NCBI RefSeq assembly: GCF_030056795.1
Contig: NZ_JASHKQ010000004.1
Location: 62,001-126,000, forward strand
Reading direction: 5' to 3'
Origin: Rhodococcus sp. IEGM 1381
Lineage (GTDB): Bacteria; Actinomycetota; Actinomycetes; Mycobacteriales; Mycobacteriaceae
Length of the DNA: 64,000 nucleotides
A model generated the notes under the pieces. That model made no database searches, was not told the origin of the DNA, and saw only the letters and a list, made by a program, of their open reading frames with translations. The first letter of the stretch is position 1. Every line of letters begins with the position of its first letter. The position numbers were made by a program, and so were the translations under genes. Below are positions 31,776 to 43,222 of the stretch, piece by piece.

Positions 31776-32716
31776 TTCCTCAATTCTCTACCGGTCAGTT
31801 CGAGGAACACGTCCTCGAGGCGGCGCTGGTCGACCTGGATCTCGGTGGCCAAGACGTCCTGCCGGGCGCACCAGGACGTGACGATCACCAGTATCTGCGG
31901 CTCGATCACACCCGACACCACGTAGGACCCGGGCGTCGGTTCCGACGGTACGTACCCCGTGGGGAGCGCAGCGTCGAGCATCGAGAGTTCGAGACCAGGG
32001 GGAGCGGTGAAGCGCAGTTGGCCCTCGGCACCCTGTTTGGTCAGTTCCGAAGGCGAACCCGAAGCCACGACGCGGCCGTTGTCGATGATCGTCAGCCGAT
32101 CCGCCAGCTGCTCGGCCTCGTCCATGAGATGCGTCGTGAGCAGCACACCCACACCGTCGCGCCGCAATGCGTCGATCAGCTCCCACACCAGCAGCCGGGC
32201 CTGTGCGTCGAGACCAGCAGTCGGTTCGTCGAGAAACACCAGTTCGGGACGCCCGACTATGGCGCAGGCCAGCGCGAGCCGCTGCTGCTGTCCGCCGGAG
32301 AGGCGCCGATACGGGGTGCGAACAGCCGAGGTCAGACCGAGACAGTCGAGCAGCCACGCCGGATCGTGCGGGTCGGCCGAGTACGACGCAACGAGCTCGA
32401 GCATCTCACCGGCTTTGGAACCGGGATACGCGCCGCCGCCCTGGAGCATCACGCCGATACGCGGCCTCAGTTGCGCCGACTCTGCGATGGGGTCGAGTCC
32501 GAGGACGCGGACCGACCCGCTGTCTGGGACGACGAAGCCTTCGCACATCTCGACGGTGGTGGTCTTGCCGGCACCGTTCGGTCCGAGGAGCGCAAGGACC
32601 TCGCCGGGGCCGATATCGAGGCTGAGGCCGTCGACGGCGGCGACGCCGTCGTACGACTTGCGCACGTCGCTGAGCTGCACGACAGGTGGCGCTGCTTTCG
32701 ACGTCCCGGAGTTCAC
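31772..32716 (-). CDS. ABC transporter ATP-binding protein (Rv1458c-like)
   Basis: ATPase of the same exporter. Walker A LLGPNGAGKTTTVE, Q-loop, signature RLSGGQQQRLAL, Walker B LVFLDEPTAGLD and the H-loop in TTHLMDEAEQLADRL are all present. The C-terminal ~90 residues form the extra domain common in DrrA-type exporters. 314 aa. It overlaps mptB by 4 nt upstream and the permease by 4 nt downstream. Confidence 0.92.
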   Translation of the reverse strand: MNSGTSKAAPPVVQLSDVRKSYDGVAAVDGLSLDIGPGEVLALLGPNGAGKTTTVEMCEGFVVPDSGSVRVLGLDPIAESAQLRPRIGVMLQGGGAYPGSKAGEMLELVASYSADPHDPAWLLDCLGLTSAVRTPYRRLSGGQQQRLALACAIVGRPELVFLDEPTAGLDAQARLLVWELIDALRRDGVGVLLTTHLMDEAEQLADRLTIIDNGRVVASGSPSELTKQGAEGQLRFTAPPGLELSMLDAALPTGYVPSEPTPGSYVVSGVIEPQILVIVTSWCARQDVLATEIQVDQRRLEDVFLELTGRELRK

Positions 32717-34485
32717 GAGGACTCAGCGTATTCGTCGGCACCGCGGTCGCGTGCCGGTGGTCCGGTGCGTGTGGGCCACGGCATACGGTTTCGTGTCAGC
32801 AGGTACAACACCGCGATGGTCAGGATCGTCATCACCGCGGCCTGCACGATCTGAAAGGGCAGGTACTCACTGCCGTTCGGCATCAGGATGACGCTGACCA
32901 GAGACGAGAACGCGATCGCAGGTCGACGGAACGACGGCGTCGTGGCCCAGGCGGCCAACGGAATGACCGCCCACAGCAGGTACCAGGGTTGCACCACAGG
33001 AAACAGCAGCACTACTGCGCCCAGAGCCACGCCGAGTGCGCCGACCGGATGCAGTCGCCCACGCAGAACTGCGATCAGCATGCGGACGACGATGACGCCG
33101 GCAACGACGGCCGCAATCGGACGAGTGAGGCCCAACACGGCGGTGGTGTGGTCGCCGAGGCCGAGCAGTACTCCTACGAATCCGGTGCCCAAGCCGAGGA
33201 TCGTAGGGATGGACATCCAGCTGCGTACGACCCCTGCCGTGCCCAGCGTGTCGATCCAACCGAATCCGAGTCCGCTAACCAGGCTGACGGCGACTTGCAC
33301 CGCGACGGCGATCGTGCCGAACAGGACTGCCACGTACACCACGGATCGGAGGGTCCCGCCCCACCGCCTCGACAGCGCCATTCCGACGAAGCCGAGCGCG
33401 ATCAGAGACGGGATCTTGATCGTCGACGACAGCGCGATCAGTGCCGCTCCGCCGACGAGGAAGGCGACGTCGGTCCTCCGCATCGCTCCTGAGCGTTCGA
33501 CGGCCCGCAGCGCGAGCTCGGTGCCCGCGAGCATGAGCCCGATCATCAGGGCCTCGTTGTGAATTCCGGCAACCAGATGGAACAGCAGCAGTGGATTTGC
33601 GGCACCGAGCCAGAGCGCACTCACCGAGGCCACCCCACAGCGCCGGGCCAGCCGCGGCAGAGCCCAGACGATCAGCGCGACGCCCGCCAGCGCGAGGAGG
33701 CGATGCAGAAAGATGCCGGCGACGATGTTCTCACCGGTCAGGTAGGTGATTCCGCGGCCCATCCACAGAAACAGCGGACCGTAGGGCGCCGGAGTTTCGC
33801 GCCAGATGTTGGGAACGGTACGGGTCAACACGTTGTCCGCACCGAGTGCAGTCTGGGGGCCGACCTCGTACGGATCGAGACCACGCGCGGTGATCTCGCT
33901 CTGCGCCAGATACGAGTACACGTCACGGGAGAACATCGGTGGCGCAACACACAGCGGCAGAATCCACAACAGCAGCGTGCGGTCCATCTGCGATCTGGTG
34001 AGTCGCCGCGGAATGCTTCCGGATCGCGTCCGACCCAGGGCGAACCTGCCCAGCAGCAACCATGCGATCACCACAACGACGGTGCCGGTCATCGTGACCG
34101 TCAGGGCGGAGCTGGCCATGCGGGACGGCAGGCTCAGGAATCGAACTCCGGCGACGGGGTTCTGCAGCACAGGCTGCGCTCCGGCACCGAGGGCACCGAT
34201 CGTCATCAGCAGTGCCCCTGCCGCTCCGAAGCGGCGAATGTTGCGGAGCTGAACCGTCTCTGCCGGATCCAGCCCCGGCGCTTCTGGCTCGTCTCCGTGC
34301 AGAGTGGCCACCACGCCACCCGGTGGAGTGGGTTCGAGTCCGATGACTCGGCGTGCGGGGGCCACGACGTATCGATGGAGACTCTGTCCGAGCGCCGATC
34401 TCGAGTCGTCGGTACCGATCTGCCGACGTGCTCTGCCCGTGAATCGTGAGCGTTCGGAACTCTGCTCACTGTCGGTCGATGACAC
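32713..34485 (-). CDS. mptB: Alpha-(1->6)-mannosyltransferase MptB-like
   Basis: Polytopic GT-C glycosyltransferase using polyprenyl-phosphomannose, assigned in corynebacteria and mycobacteria to early elongation of the lipomannan mannan core. 590 aa with about 13 transmembrane helices. The first large outer loop holds the family's Asp and RDVYSYLAQSEITARGLDPY segment. A cytoplasmic N-terminus of ~70 residues and a basic C-terminus flank the membrane part. The GTG start is 6 nt after TACGCT (34497-34492), suggesting a leaderless mRNA, divergent from sufR. Same position as Rv1459c. Confidence 0.88.
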   Translation of the reverse strand: MSSTDSEQSSERSRFTGRARRQIGTDDSRSALGQSLHRYVVAPARRVIGLEPTPPGGVVATLHGDEPEAPGLDPAETVQLRNIRRFGAAGALLMTIGALGAGAQPVLQNPVAGVRFLSLPSRMASSALTVTMTGTVVVVIAWLLLGRFALGRTRSGSIPRRLTRSQMDRTLLLWILPLCVAPPMFSRDVYSYLAQSEITARGLDPYEVGPQTALGADNVLTRTVPNIWRETPAPYGPLFLWMGRGITYLTGENIVAGIFLHRLLALAGVALIVWALPRLARRCGVASVSALWLGAANPLLLFHLVAGIHNEALMIGLMLAGTELALRAVERSGAMRRTDVAFLVGGAALIALSSTIKIPSLIALGFVGMALSRRWGGTLRSVVYVAVLFGTIAVAVQVAVSLVSGLGFGWIDTLGTAGVVRSWMSIPTILGLGTGFVGVLLGLGDHTTAVLGLTRPIAAVVAGVIVVRMLIAVLRGRLHPVGALGVALGAVVLLFPVVQPWYLLWAVIPLAAWATTPSFRRPAIAFSSLVSVILMPNGSEYLPFQIVQAAVMTILTIAVLYLLTRNRMPWPTRTGPPARDRGADEYAESS

Positions 34486-34601
34486 AATGGGAGCGTAGCT
34501 GTGCTCGTGTCCGACGCCCGCACCGTCCTCCCGAGCGCGATGGAACGCGGATCGCGACCGGCATAGGGCGCCCTTGGTGGACCAGGCAAAACAATTCCGT
34601 C

Positions 34602-34616
34602 ACACTGGTGTTGTGA
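34602..34616 (+). promoter_or_regulatory. SufR operator ACACT-N5-TGTGA over the sufR start
   Basis: ACACT (34602-34606), GGTGT, TGTGA (34612-34616). It is a perfect inverted repeat of the form I recall being reported for mycobacterial SufR (Rv1460). It overlaps the GTG start codon at 34613, and the half-site shares CACACT (34601-34606), 6 nt before the GTG, which may be the -10. Binding here would block initiation. Confidence 0.7.
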
Positions 34617-35434
34617 AAACAACCGAAAGCACGTTCGCGCGTCCGGGGAGTGTCGATTCCTCGACCGCCGGCGCAGGCGCGCCGTCGGTTCGACAGCCCT
34701 CGCTCCCCGAAGGACAGACCAGGGGTGCGGTGGTCACTCTACTGCTGGAAGAGGGCCCCATCACGGCCTCCGACATCGGCACGCGGCTGGGATTGAGTGC
34801 GGCAGGTGTCCGACGTCATCTCGATGCGCTCATCGATGCCGGCGAGGCTCGAATCACCACCCCGGCAGGGGTGCGTCAGCGTGGCCGCGGTCGACCGGCA
34901 AAGCACTTTCAGCTCACGGCCGCCGGGCGTAACCGCCTCGGCCACACCTATGACGATCTCGCCAGTGCCGCAATGCGGCAACTCCGCAAGATCGGCGGAG
35001 ACGCGGCCATCGAGACGTTCGCCCGGCAACGCGTGAACACCATCGTGGCCGATGTCGAACCGGCATCGGGGCCCGATTCGCACTCCGTGGAGGATGCGGC
35101 GGAGCGAATCGCCGACGCCTTCAGCGCGGCCGGGTTCTCTGCCACTACGCGTCAGGTAGGCAACGGCGTGCAGATCTGCCAGCACCACTGCCCGGTATCG
35201 CACGTCGCCTCGGAGTTTCCGGAGCTGTGCGAAGCGGAACAGTCCGCGTTCGCAGAGATTCTCGGCACACACGTGCAACGTTTGGCGACCATCGCCAACG
35301 GCAATTGCGCCTGCACGACGCACGTACCGCTGTCACCGACGCGGTACTCGAACACCGATAGTTCCGACAAGAAGACTTCCGGCGCGCAGCCCCGTGTCGG
35401 AGAACGCCCAAGCCTCCGGAAGGAGCCCGCATGA
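34613..35434 (+). CDS. sufR: SufR, Fe-S-sensing repressor of the suf operon
   Basis: DeoR/ArsR-like winged-helix regulator whose family (Rv1460) senses cluster status or NO through a [4Fe-4S] cluster and represses suf. HTH region [20 protein letters not shown] at about 42-61. The cluster ligands are likely among C189, C193, C206, C232 and C234. The C193-x12-C206-x27-C234 spacing matches what I recall for the mycobacterial protein. 273 aa from GTG 34613, rather than TTG 34574. It overlaps sufB by 4 nt, so it heads and controls the operon. Confidence 0.92.
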   Translation: MKTTESTFARPGSVDSSTAGAGAPSVRQPSLPEGQTRGAVVTLLLEEGPITASDIGTRLGLSAAGVRRHLDALIDAGEARITTPAGVRQRGRGRPAKHFQLTAAGRNRLGHTYDDLASAAMRQLRKIGGDAAIETFARQRVNTIVADVEPASGPDSHSVEDAAERIADAFSAAGFSATTRQVGNGVQICQHHCPVSHVASEFPELCEAEQSAFAEILGTHVQRLATIANGNCACTTHVPLSPTRYSNTDSSDKKTSGAQPRVGERPSLRKEPA

Positions 35435-36876
35435 CCGTCACACCAGACCAGGTGACACCCACCGCGCCGCTGACTCAGGACGAGACCATCGCCTCGCTCG
35501 GCACGTACGGATACGGCTGGGCCGACTCGGACGTAGCCGGTGAAAGCGCCAAGAGAGGTCTCTCCGAGGCCGTCGTTCGGGACATCTCGCAGAAAAAGAG
35601 CGAGCCCGAATGGATGCTCGAGGCACGCCTGAAGGCTCTCAAGACGTTCGAGCGCAAGCCGATGCCCAACTGGGGTTCGAATCTCGACGGCATCGACTTC
35701 GACAACATCAAGTACTTCGTGCGCTCCAGCGAGAAGCAGGCTGCGACGTGGGAAGACCTGCCCGAGGACATCAAGAACACGTACGACAAGCTCGGCATCC
35801 CCGAAGCCGAGAAGCAGCGCCTGGTCTCCGGTGTCGCCGCTCAGTACGAGTCCGAGGTCGTCTACCACTCGATCCGTGAGGATCTCGAGGCGCAGGGCGT
35901 GTTGTTCCTCGACACCGATACCGCACTCAAGGAGCAGCCGGAGCTGTTCCGCGAGTACTTCGGCACCGTCATTCCCGCAGGCGACAACAAGTTCTCCGCA
36001 CTGAACACCGCGGTGTGGTCCGGTGGATCGTTCATCTACATCCCGCCGGGCGTCCACGTGGACATTCCGCTGCAGGCCTACTTCCGGATCAACACCGAGA
36101 ACATGGGTCAGTTCGAGCGAACACTGATCATCGTCGACGAGGGTGCATACGTGCATTACGTCGAGGGCTGCACCGCCCCGATCTACAAGTCGGATTCGCT
36201 GCACTCCGCTGTAGTCGAGATCATCGTCAAAAAGGGTGGCCGTTGCCGTTACACGACCATTCAGAACTGGTCGAACAACGTCTACAACCTGGTCACCAAG
36301 CGTGCCAAGGCAGAAGCAGGCGCGACGATGGAGTGGGTCGACGGCAACATCGGCTCCAAGGTCACCATGAAGTACCCCGCTGTGTGGATGACCGGCGAAT
36401 ACGCCAAGGGCGAGGTTCTCTCGGTCGCGTTCGCCGGCCCGGACCAGCATCAGGACACCGGCTCGAAGATGCTGCACCTCGCGCCGCACACGTCGTCGAA
36501 CATCGTCAGTAAGTCCGTTGCCCGCGGCGGTGGACGGACGTCCTACCGCGGTTTGATCCAGATCAACAAGGGCGCGTACGGCTCTCGCTCGACCGTCAAA
36601 TGCGATGCGTTGCTCGTCGACACGATCAGTCGGTCCGACACCTACCCGTACGTCGACATCCGTGAAGACGACGTGTCGATGGGTCACGAGGCAACCGTCT
36701 CGAAGGTGAGCGACGATCAGCTGTTCTACCTGATGAGCCGCGGCATGACCGAGGACGAGGCGATGGCGATGGTCGTCCGCGGATTCGTCGAGCCGATCGC
36801 TCGCGAACTGCCGATGGAATACGCGCTCGAGCTCAACCGGCTCATCGAGTTGCAGATGGAAGGGTCGGTCGGATAA
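35431..36876 (+). CDS. sufB: Fe-S cluster assembly scaffold SufB
   Basis: Scaffold subunit of the SufBC2D complex on which Fe-S clusters are built. 481 aa, no intein (the M. tuberculosis homologue has one). Conserved segments: [20 protein letters not shown], the [18 protein letters not shown] region with the scaffold Cys, and the C-terminal beta-helix motif [18 protein letters not shown]. It overlaps sufR by 4 nt and ends immediately before sufD. Confidence 0.97.
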   Translation: MTVTPDQVTPTAPLTQDETIASLGTYGYGWADSDVAGESAKRGLSEAVVRDISQKKSEPEWMLEARLKALKTFERKPMPNWGSNLDGIDFDNIKYFVRSSEKQAATWEDLPEDIKNTYDKLGIPEAEKQRLVSGVAAQYESEVVYHSIREDLEAQGVLFLDTDTALKEQPELFREYFGTVIPAGDNKFSALNTAVWSGGSFIYIPPGVHVDIPLQAYFRINTENMGQFERTLIIVDEGAYVHYVEGCTAPIYKSDSLHSAVVEIIVKKGGRCRYTTIQNWSNNVYNLVTKRAKAEAGATMEWVDGNIGSKVTMKYPAVWMTGEYAKGEVLSVAFAGPDQHQDTGSKMLHLAPHTSSNIVSKSVARGGGRTSYRGLIQINKGAYGSRSTVKCDALLVDTISRSDTYPYVDIREDDVSMGHEATVSKVSDDQLFYLMSRGMTEDEAMAMVVRGFVEPIARELPMEYALELNRLIELQMEGSVG

Positions 36877-38091
36877 GTGAACAACCCCCTCACCGGAGTC
36901 ATGGGTGCCGTTGCATCCGAGAACCCCGATTCCGCCAAGGAAGACAAGTCGAAGCTCGTCGCGAACAAGGGCGCTCAGTTCACGTCGTACGATGTGAACG
37001 CGTTCGAGGTCCCGTCGGGCCGCGACGAGCTGTGGCGCTTCACGCCGCTGCGTCGTCTTCGTGGCCTGCACGACGGTTCCGCCGTCGCCGACGGGGCCGC
37101 CCAGGTCACTGTCGGAGCGCCGGACTCGGTGGTCGTGGAGACCGTCGGACGCGATGACGAGCGCCTCGGCAAGGGCGGAGTACCGGCCGATCGTATTGCA
37201 GCTCAGGCATTTTCGGCCTTCTCGGAGGCCACGGTCGTCACCGTGCCGAACGAGGTCGAGGTGACCGATCCCATCGAGATCACCATCGACGGCCCCGGTG
37301 TCGACCACATCGCCTACGGACATGTGCAGGTTCGACTCGGCACGTTCGCGCGTGCGACCGTCGTGATCGATCAGCGCGGAAGCGGAACGTACGCCGAGAA
37401 CATCGAGTTCGTTCTGGGTGACAGCTCGCAACTGCACGTCGTCCTGATCCAGGATTGGCAGCCCGACGCCGTGCACGTGGCTGCGCATCATGCGTTGCTC
37501 GGGCGCGATTCCGTGCTGCGGCACTACAACGTCAGTCTCGGCGGCGATCTGGTTCGCATCAGCCCGACCGTGCGCTACAGCGCGCCCGGCGGCGACGCGA
37601 ACCTGCTCGGTGTGTACTTCGCCGACGCAGGCCAGCACCTCGAGCAGCGACTGCTCGTCGACCACTCGGCACCGCATTGCAAGTCCAATGTGATGTACAA
37701 GGGTGCGCTGCAGGGCGAAACCGGACCCGGCACCGTCGACGCGCACACCGTATGGATCGGAGATGTTCTGATTCGAGCCGAGGCCGAGGGCACCGAGACG
37801 TACGAGCTCAACCGCAACCTGGTGCTCACCGATGGTGCCCGGGCCGACTCGGTACCCAACCTCGAGATCGAGACGGGCGAAATCGTCGGAGCAGGCCATG
37901 CCAGCGCCACCGGCCGTTTCGACGACGAGCAGCTGTTCTACCTGCGCGCTCGTGGCATCTCGGAGGAAGTCGCTCGTCGACTCGTCGTCCGCGGCTTCTT
38001 CCACGAAATCATCGACAAGATTCCGGTCCCCGCCGTACGCGAGCGTCTCGACGCCGCCATCGAGACCGAACTCGCCGTCGTCGGCGCGTAG
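36877..38091 (+). CDS. sufD: Fe-S cluster assembly protein SufD
   Basis: Partner of SufB in the SufBC2D scaffold. 404 aa with the shared right-handed beta-helix core. Conserved HHCKSNVMYKGAL-type segment (here DHSAPHCKSNVMYKGAL) and C-terminal ARGISEEVARRLVVRGFFHE, the part that contacts SufC. The GTG start directly follows the sufB stop. The ATG 24 nt later is an alternative. Confidence 0.95.
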   Translation: MNNPLTGVMGAVASENPDSAKEDKSKLVANKGAQFTSYDVNAFEVPSGRDELWRFTPLRRLRGLHDGSAVADGAAQVTVGAPDSVVVETVGRDDERLGKGGVPADRIAAQAFSAFSEATVVTVPNEVEVTDPIEITIDGPGVDHIAYGHVQVRLGTFARATVVIDQRGSGTYAENIEFVLGDSSQLHVVLIQDWQPDAVHVAAHHALLGRDSVLRHYNVSLGGDLVRISPTVRYSAPGGDANLLGVYFADAGQHLEQRLLVDHSAPHCKSNVMYKGALQGETGPGTVDAHTVWIGDVLIRAEAEGTETYELNRNLVLTDGARADSVPNLEIETGEIVGAGHASATGRFDDEQLFYLRARGISEEVARRLVVRGFFHEIIDKIPVPAVRERLDAAIETELAVVGA

Positions 38092-38130
38092 GTCCACCCG
38101 AACCTTTCTCGACTGCACAAAGGAACTTTG

Positions 38131-40190
<2,060 letters not shown>

Positions 40191-40688
40191 ATGCGGATGG
40201 AACAGATGTATCAGGAAGTGATCCTCGATCACTACAAGCACCCGCACGGTCGCGGACTGCGCGAGCCGTTCGGTGCAGAGGTACACCACGTCAACCCCAC
40301 GTGTGGCGACGAGGTCACTCTGCGGGTTCACGTGGACAACGGCACCGTTGCGGACGTCTCGTACGACGGCCAGGGCTGCTCGATCAGTCAGGCCGCGACG
40401 TCGGTTCTCACCGATCAGGTCGTCGGCCTGAGCGTGGTCGATGCGCTGAAGACGGTCGACGCGTTCAGCGACATGGTCGGCAGCAGAGGTACCGTCGAGG
40501 GTGACGAGGACGTCATCGGCGACGGCATTGCGTTCGTCGGTGTGGCCAAGTACCCGGCTCGCGTGAAATGCGCGTTGCTGGGTTGGATGGCTTTCAAGGA
40601 TGCGGTTGTTCAAGTAGTGGACGCAGATTCGACAGCTACGACGGGCGGGACCGCCCAGTCGGCACTTTCCGGAGGACAGCAATCATGA
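40191..40688 (+). CDS. sufU: SufU, sulfur-transfer partner of SufS
   Basis: Zinc-containing U-type protein that takes persulfide from SufS. Ligands are the expected three Cys and one Asp: NPTCGDEV, GQGCSISQAATSVL and VKCALLGW. The extended region that separates SufU from IscU is present. 165 aa with a ~20-residue polar tail. The start ATG follows the sufS stop directly. An ATG 9 nt later (MEQMYQEVI) is the more usual N-terminus of homologues. Confidence 0.95.
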   Translation: MRMEQMYQEVILDHYKHPHGRGLREPFGAEVHHVNPTCGDEVTLRVHVDNGTVADVSYDGQGCSISQAATSVLTDQVVGLSVVDALKTVDAFSDMVGSRGTVEGDEDVIGDGIAFVGVAKYPARVKCALLGWMAFKDAVVQVVDADSTATTGGTAQSALSGGQQS

Positions 40689-41065
40689 CCGAAGCAACAG
40701 AAACGACTCCAGCCGTGACCACGACTCCGGTGGAACTGACCGCCGACGAGATCAAGGTGCTCGAGGACCTCGAAGAGGCGATGCGCGACGTCGTCGATCC
40801 CGAGCTCGGAATCAACGTCGTCGATCTGGGTCTGGTGTACGACATCAAGATCGACGCCGACGACATCGTCACGGTCGACATGACGCTCACCTCGGCGGCG
40901 TGCCCGCTGACCGATGTCATCGAGGATCAGGCCCGCGGCGCTCTCGTGCGCAGCGGACTGGCCGCCGACCTGAAGATCAATTGGGTGTGGATGCCGCCGT
41001 GGGGACCGGACAAAATCACCGACGACGGCCGCGAGCAGCTCAGGGCCCTCGGCTTCACCGTCTGA
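40685..41065 (+). CDS. sufT: SufT-type metal-sulfur cluster maturation protein (DUF59/MIP18)
   Basis: MIP18/DUF59 family protein, a maturation or carrier factor for Fe-S proteins. 126 aa: a Thr/Glu-rich N-terminus (about 25 residues), then VVDPELGINVVDLGLVYDI, the conserved Cys in LTSAACPLTDVIEDQ, and WVWMPPWGPDKITDDGREQL. It overlaps sufU by 4 nt and is the last gene of the suf operon (Rv1466 position). Confidence 0.93.
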   Translation: MTEATETTPAVTTTPVELTADEIKVLEDLEEAMRDVVDPELGINVVDLGLVYDIKIDADDIVTVDMTLTSAACPLTDVIEDQARGALVRSGLAADLKINWVWMPPWGPDKITDDGREQLRALGFTV

Positions 41066-41085
41066 CGTAGAACTGGTCGGCTCCT

Positions 41086-42024
41086 TCAGGCACCTTTGGC
41101 TTCGGCGTCCTTGGTATCTGCCTTCGCGGGTGCCGACTTTTTCGCTGCAGTTTTCTTGGCCGGTGCCTTCTTCTCAGCGCTCTTCTTCGCGGGCGCTTTC
41201 TTGGCAGGCGCTGACGCGGCGGACCCCGACTTCGCGTTCTTACCTGCCGCCTCGACGCTCCGCTGAAGCGCGGCCACCAGATCGACGACCTCGGCATCCT
41301 CGCCGTCGTCGTCCTTGTCGGCCTCGGTGTGGACCACTTTCTCGCCCCCGTTGGCAAGGGTCTCGTCGATCAGCTTGCGCAGTTCGATCTGGTAGTCGTC
41401 GGTGTACTCGGTGGGGTCGAACTCCGAGGACATGCTTTCCACCAGGGACGTGGCCATCTTCACCTCCTGCGGACGCGCGGACGGCGCGTCTTCGAGGGAG
41501 GGAAACTCGGCGGCCCTGACCTCGTCCGGCCACAGCAGCGTTTGGATCACCAACACGTCGTCGCGCACGCGCAGTGCAGCCAGCCGGGTCTTCTGCCGCA
41601 GCGTGAAATGGACGAGCGCAGTGCGTTCGGTTTCTTCCAACGTCTCTCGCAGCAGCACGTACGCCTTCGGTGACGCGGAGTCCGGCTCGAGGAAGTAGCT
41701 CTTGTCGTACAGAATCGGATCGATCTGCTCGGTCGGCACGAATTCGAGAACCGGAATCTCGTGCTTCTCCGCCGCCGGGAGCTTGTCGAAGTCGTCGTCG
41801 GTGAGGATCACGCGTTCGCCGTCGGGTGAGTCGTAGGCCTTGTCGATGTCGGCGAACTGCACCGACTTGCCGCATTCCTGGCAGATGCGGTCGTACTTGA
41901 TTCGTCCGCCGTCCTTCGCGTGCACTTGATGGAACCGAATGTCGTGCTGCTCGGTAGCCGAGTAGACCTTCACCGGAACGTTGACCAGTCCGAAGGCGAT
42001 CGAGCCCTTCCAAATGCTGCGCAT
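41086..42024 (-). CDS. ku: Ku protein, non-homologous end joining
   Basis: Bacterial Ku, a homodimeric ring that binds DNA ends and recruits LigD. Core Ku fold about residues 1-255, beginning MRSIWKGSIAFGLVNVPVKV and with FHQVHAKDGGRIKYDRICQE. The last ~55 residues are a Lys/Ala/Pro-rich tail made of PAKK-type repeats, comparable to the extended tails of some actinobacterial Ku proteins, which add DNA binding. 312 aa, ATG. No ligD is visible nearby. On the minus strand 52 bp after the lycopene cyclase gene. Confidence 0.95.
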   Translation of the reverse strand: MRSIWKGSIAFGLVNVPVKVYSATEQHDIRFHQVHAKDGGRIKYDRICQECGKSVQFADIDKAYDSPDGERVILTDDDFDKLPAAEKHEIPVLEFVPTEQIDPILYDKSYFLEPDSASPKAYVLLRETLEETERTALVHFTLRQKTRLAALRVRDDVLVIQTLLWPDEVRAAEFPSLEDAPSARPQEVKMATSLVESMSSEFDPTEYTDDYQIELRKLIDETLANGGEKVVHTEADKDDDGEDAEVVDLVAALQRSVEAAGKNAKSGSAASAPAKKAPAKKSAEKKAPAKKTAAKKSAPAKADTKDAEAKGA

Positions 42025-42076
42025 GTGTCAATGATCGCGGACCGGGTGCCCGCGTGTCGACCGTTGGCGAAGAAAG

Positions 42077-43222
42077 TCAGCTGCGGCCCGGCGTGCGCAC
42101 TACGGTGCGCGCGATCGCGACCCTGGCCGACGCGGGGAGCGTCGGAAACATTTTCAGCATTGCGGTCATCGTGCCGATTGCGTCGTCATGACCGGAGAGA
42201 TACGAGCGCTGCAATTCGACCGGCAGGGAGAAAAAGCTCGAGAAGAACTGGGGGACCATTTCCGGTTCGAGACTCAGGGCGGTGCGTAGCCCCAGATTGC
42301 GGAGTTTCTGAACGGTCCAGATGTGAAGTGCGCGGCTGCGCAGGGGTCGGCCGCCGTCACGGAACCGGTCGACCAGGACGTCCGCCGATGCCAGCGACGC
42401 CGCCACGCTGTAGCCCGTGGCGGGATGCATCAGGTTCGAGCGAGATCCGAACAGCACCGGACCGCCTCGCCCGGTGTGCAACTGCGACCGTGGTGGCGGT
42501 TCGACCGAGAAGCGCACTCGCTCGACATCCTCCGTGCCGGTGGGTTCGAGATTGCGGTTGACCAGACGGTGGTGCAGGCGAGTACGAAGGACCGCGAGGT
42601 CGAGGGCTGGTCGGCCGACCAAGCACGTCTCCTCGAGCAGCATTCGATCGTCGTCGAGCGCGACGGCGTACAGAAAGCTCGGTACCTCACCCGGCCGAGC
42701 GCCGTTGTCGGTGCGCCAGTCCATGAACCATGCGTCGGAGCCCTCGAGGATCGGTTCGGCGCGGTCACGTTCGATGACGATGCCGAATGCAGTTTGCTGC
42801 GCGAGGTCTCGCGAATCGAGTGTCCCTCGGGCATCGACGACGTGACGCGCGTCGACGATGGTCCCGTCGGCCGTCGTCACGCGAGATCCGGTGACATCGA
42901 CGGCTGTCCCGGCCAGCACTCGGAGGCGGTCGAGAGACAAGGTCGCCTGGAGTGCGGGAGTGTCGAGAACGCAATACGTTCGGTCGATGATCCGATGGTG
43001 ATCGGTCCACACCGCAGGCTTCTGAGCAGTCGACGCCACTGCGGCCTGGGGCAACCACGACGGCAGCTCATCGGCCCAGGCAGAGTATGTCGGTGTCCAC
43101 GTCCGACCCGGGTGAGGATCGATCGCAACGACGTCGAGTCCGGCCTCGGCGCATCGATGGGCGACGGCTCGTCCCGAGGGTCCGAGTCCGACGACCGCGA
43201 CGTCGGCCGAGAGATCGTTCAC
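42077..43222 (-). CDS. crtL: Lycopene beta-cyclase (CrtL/CrtY family)
   Basis: FAD/NAD-binding cyclase that closes beta-ionone rings on lycopene in carotenoid synthesis. 381 aa. N-terminal dinucleotide motif VAVVGLGPSGRAVAHRCAEAG. Family segments are DPHPGRTWTPTYSAWADELP, HVVDARGTLDSRDLAQQTAFG, MDWRTDN and FGSRSNLMHPATGYSVAASL. It matches the type described for Rhodococcus carotenoid pathways. It stands alone, with no crtB, crtI or crtE here. The GTG overlaps the SDR stop by 4 nt, so those two are co-translated. Confidence 0.9.
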   Translation of the reverse strand: MNDLSADVAVVGLGPSGRAVAHRCAEAGLDVVAIDPHPGRTWTPTYSAWADELPSWLPQAAVASTAQKPAVWTDHHRIIDRTYCVLDTPALQATLSLDRLRVLAGTAVDVTGSRVTTADGTIVDARHVVDARGTLDSRDLAQQTAFGIVIERDRAEPILEGSDAWFMDWRTDNGARPGEVPSFLYAVALDDDRMLLEETCLVGRPALDLAVLRTRLHHRLVNRNLEPTGTEDVERVRFSVEPPPRSQLHTGRGGPVLFGSRSNLMHPATGYSVAASLASADVLVDRFRDGGRPLRSRALHIWTVQKLRNLGLRTALSLEPEMVPQFFSSFFSLPVELQRSYLSGHDDAIGTMTAMLKMFPTLPASARVAIARTVVRTPGRS

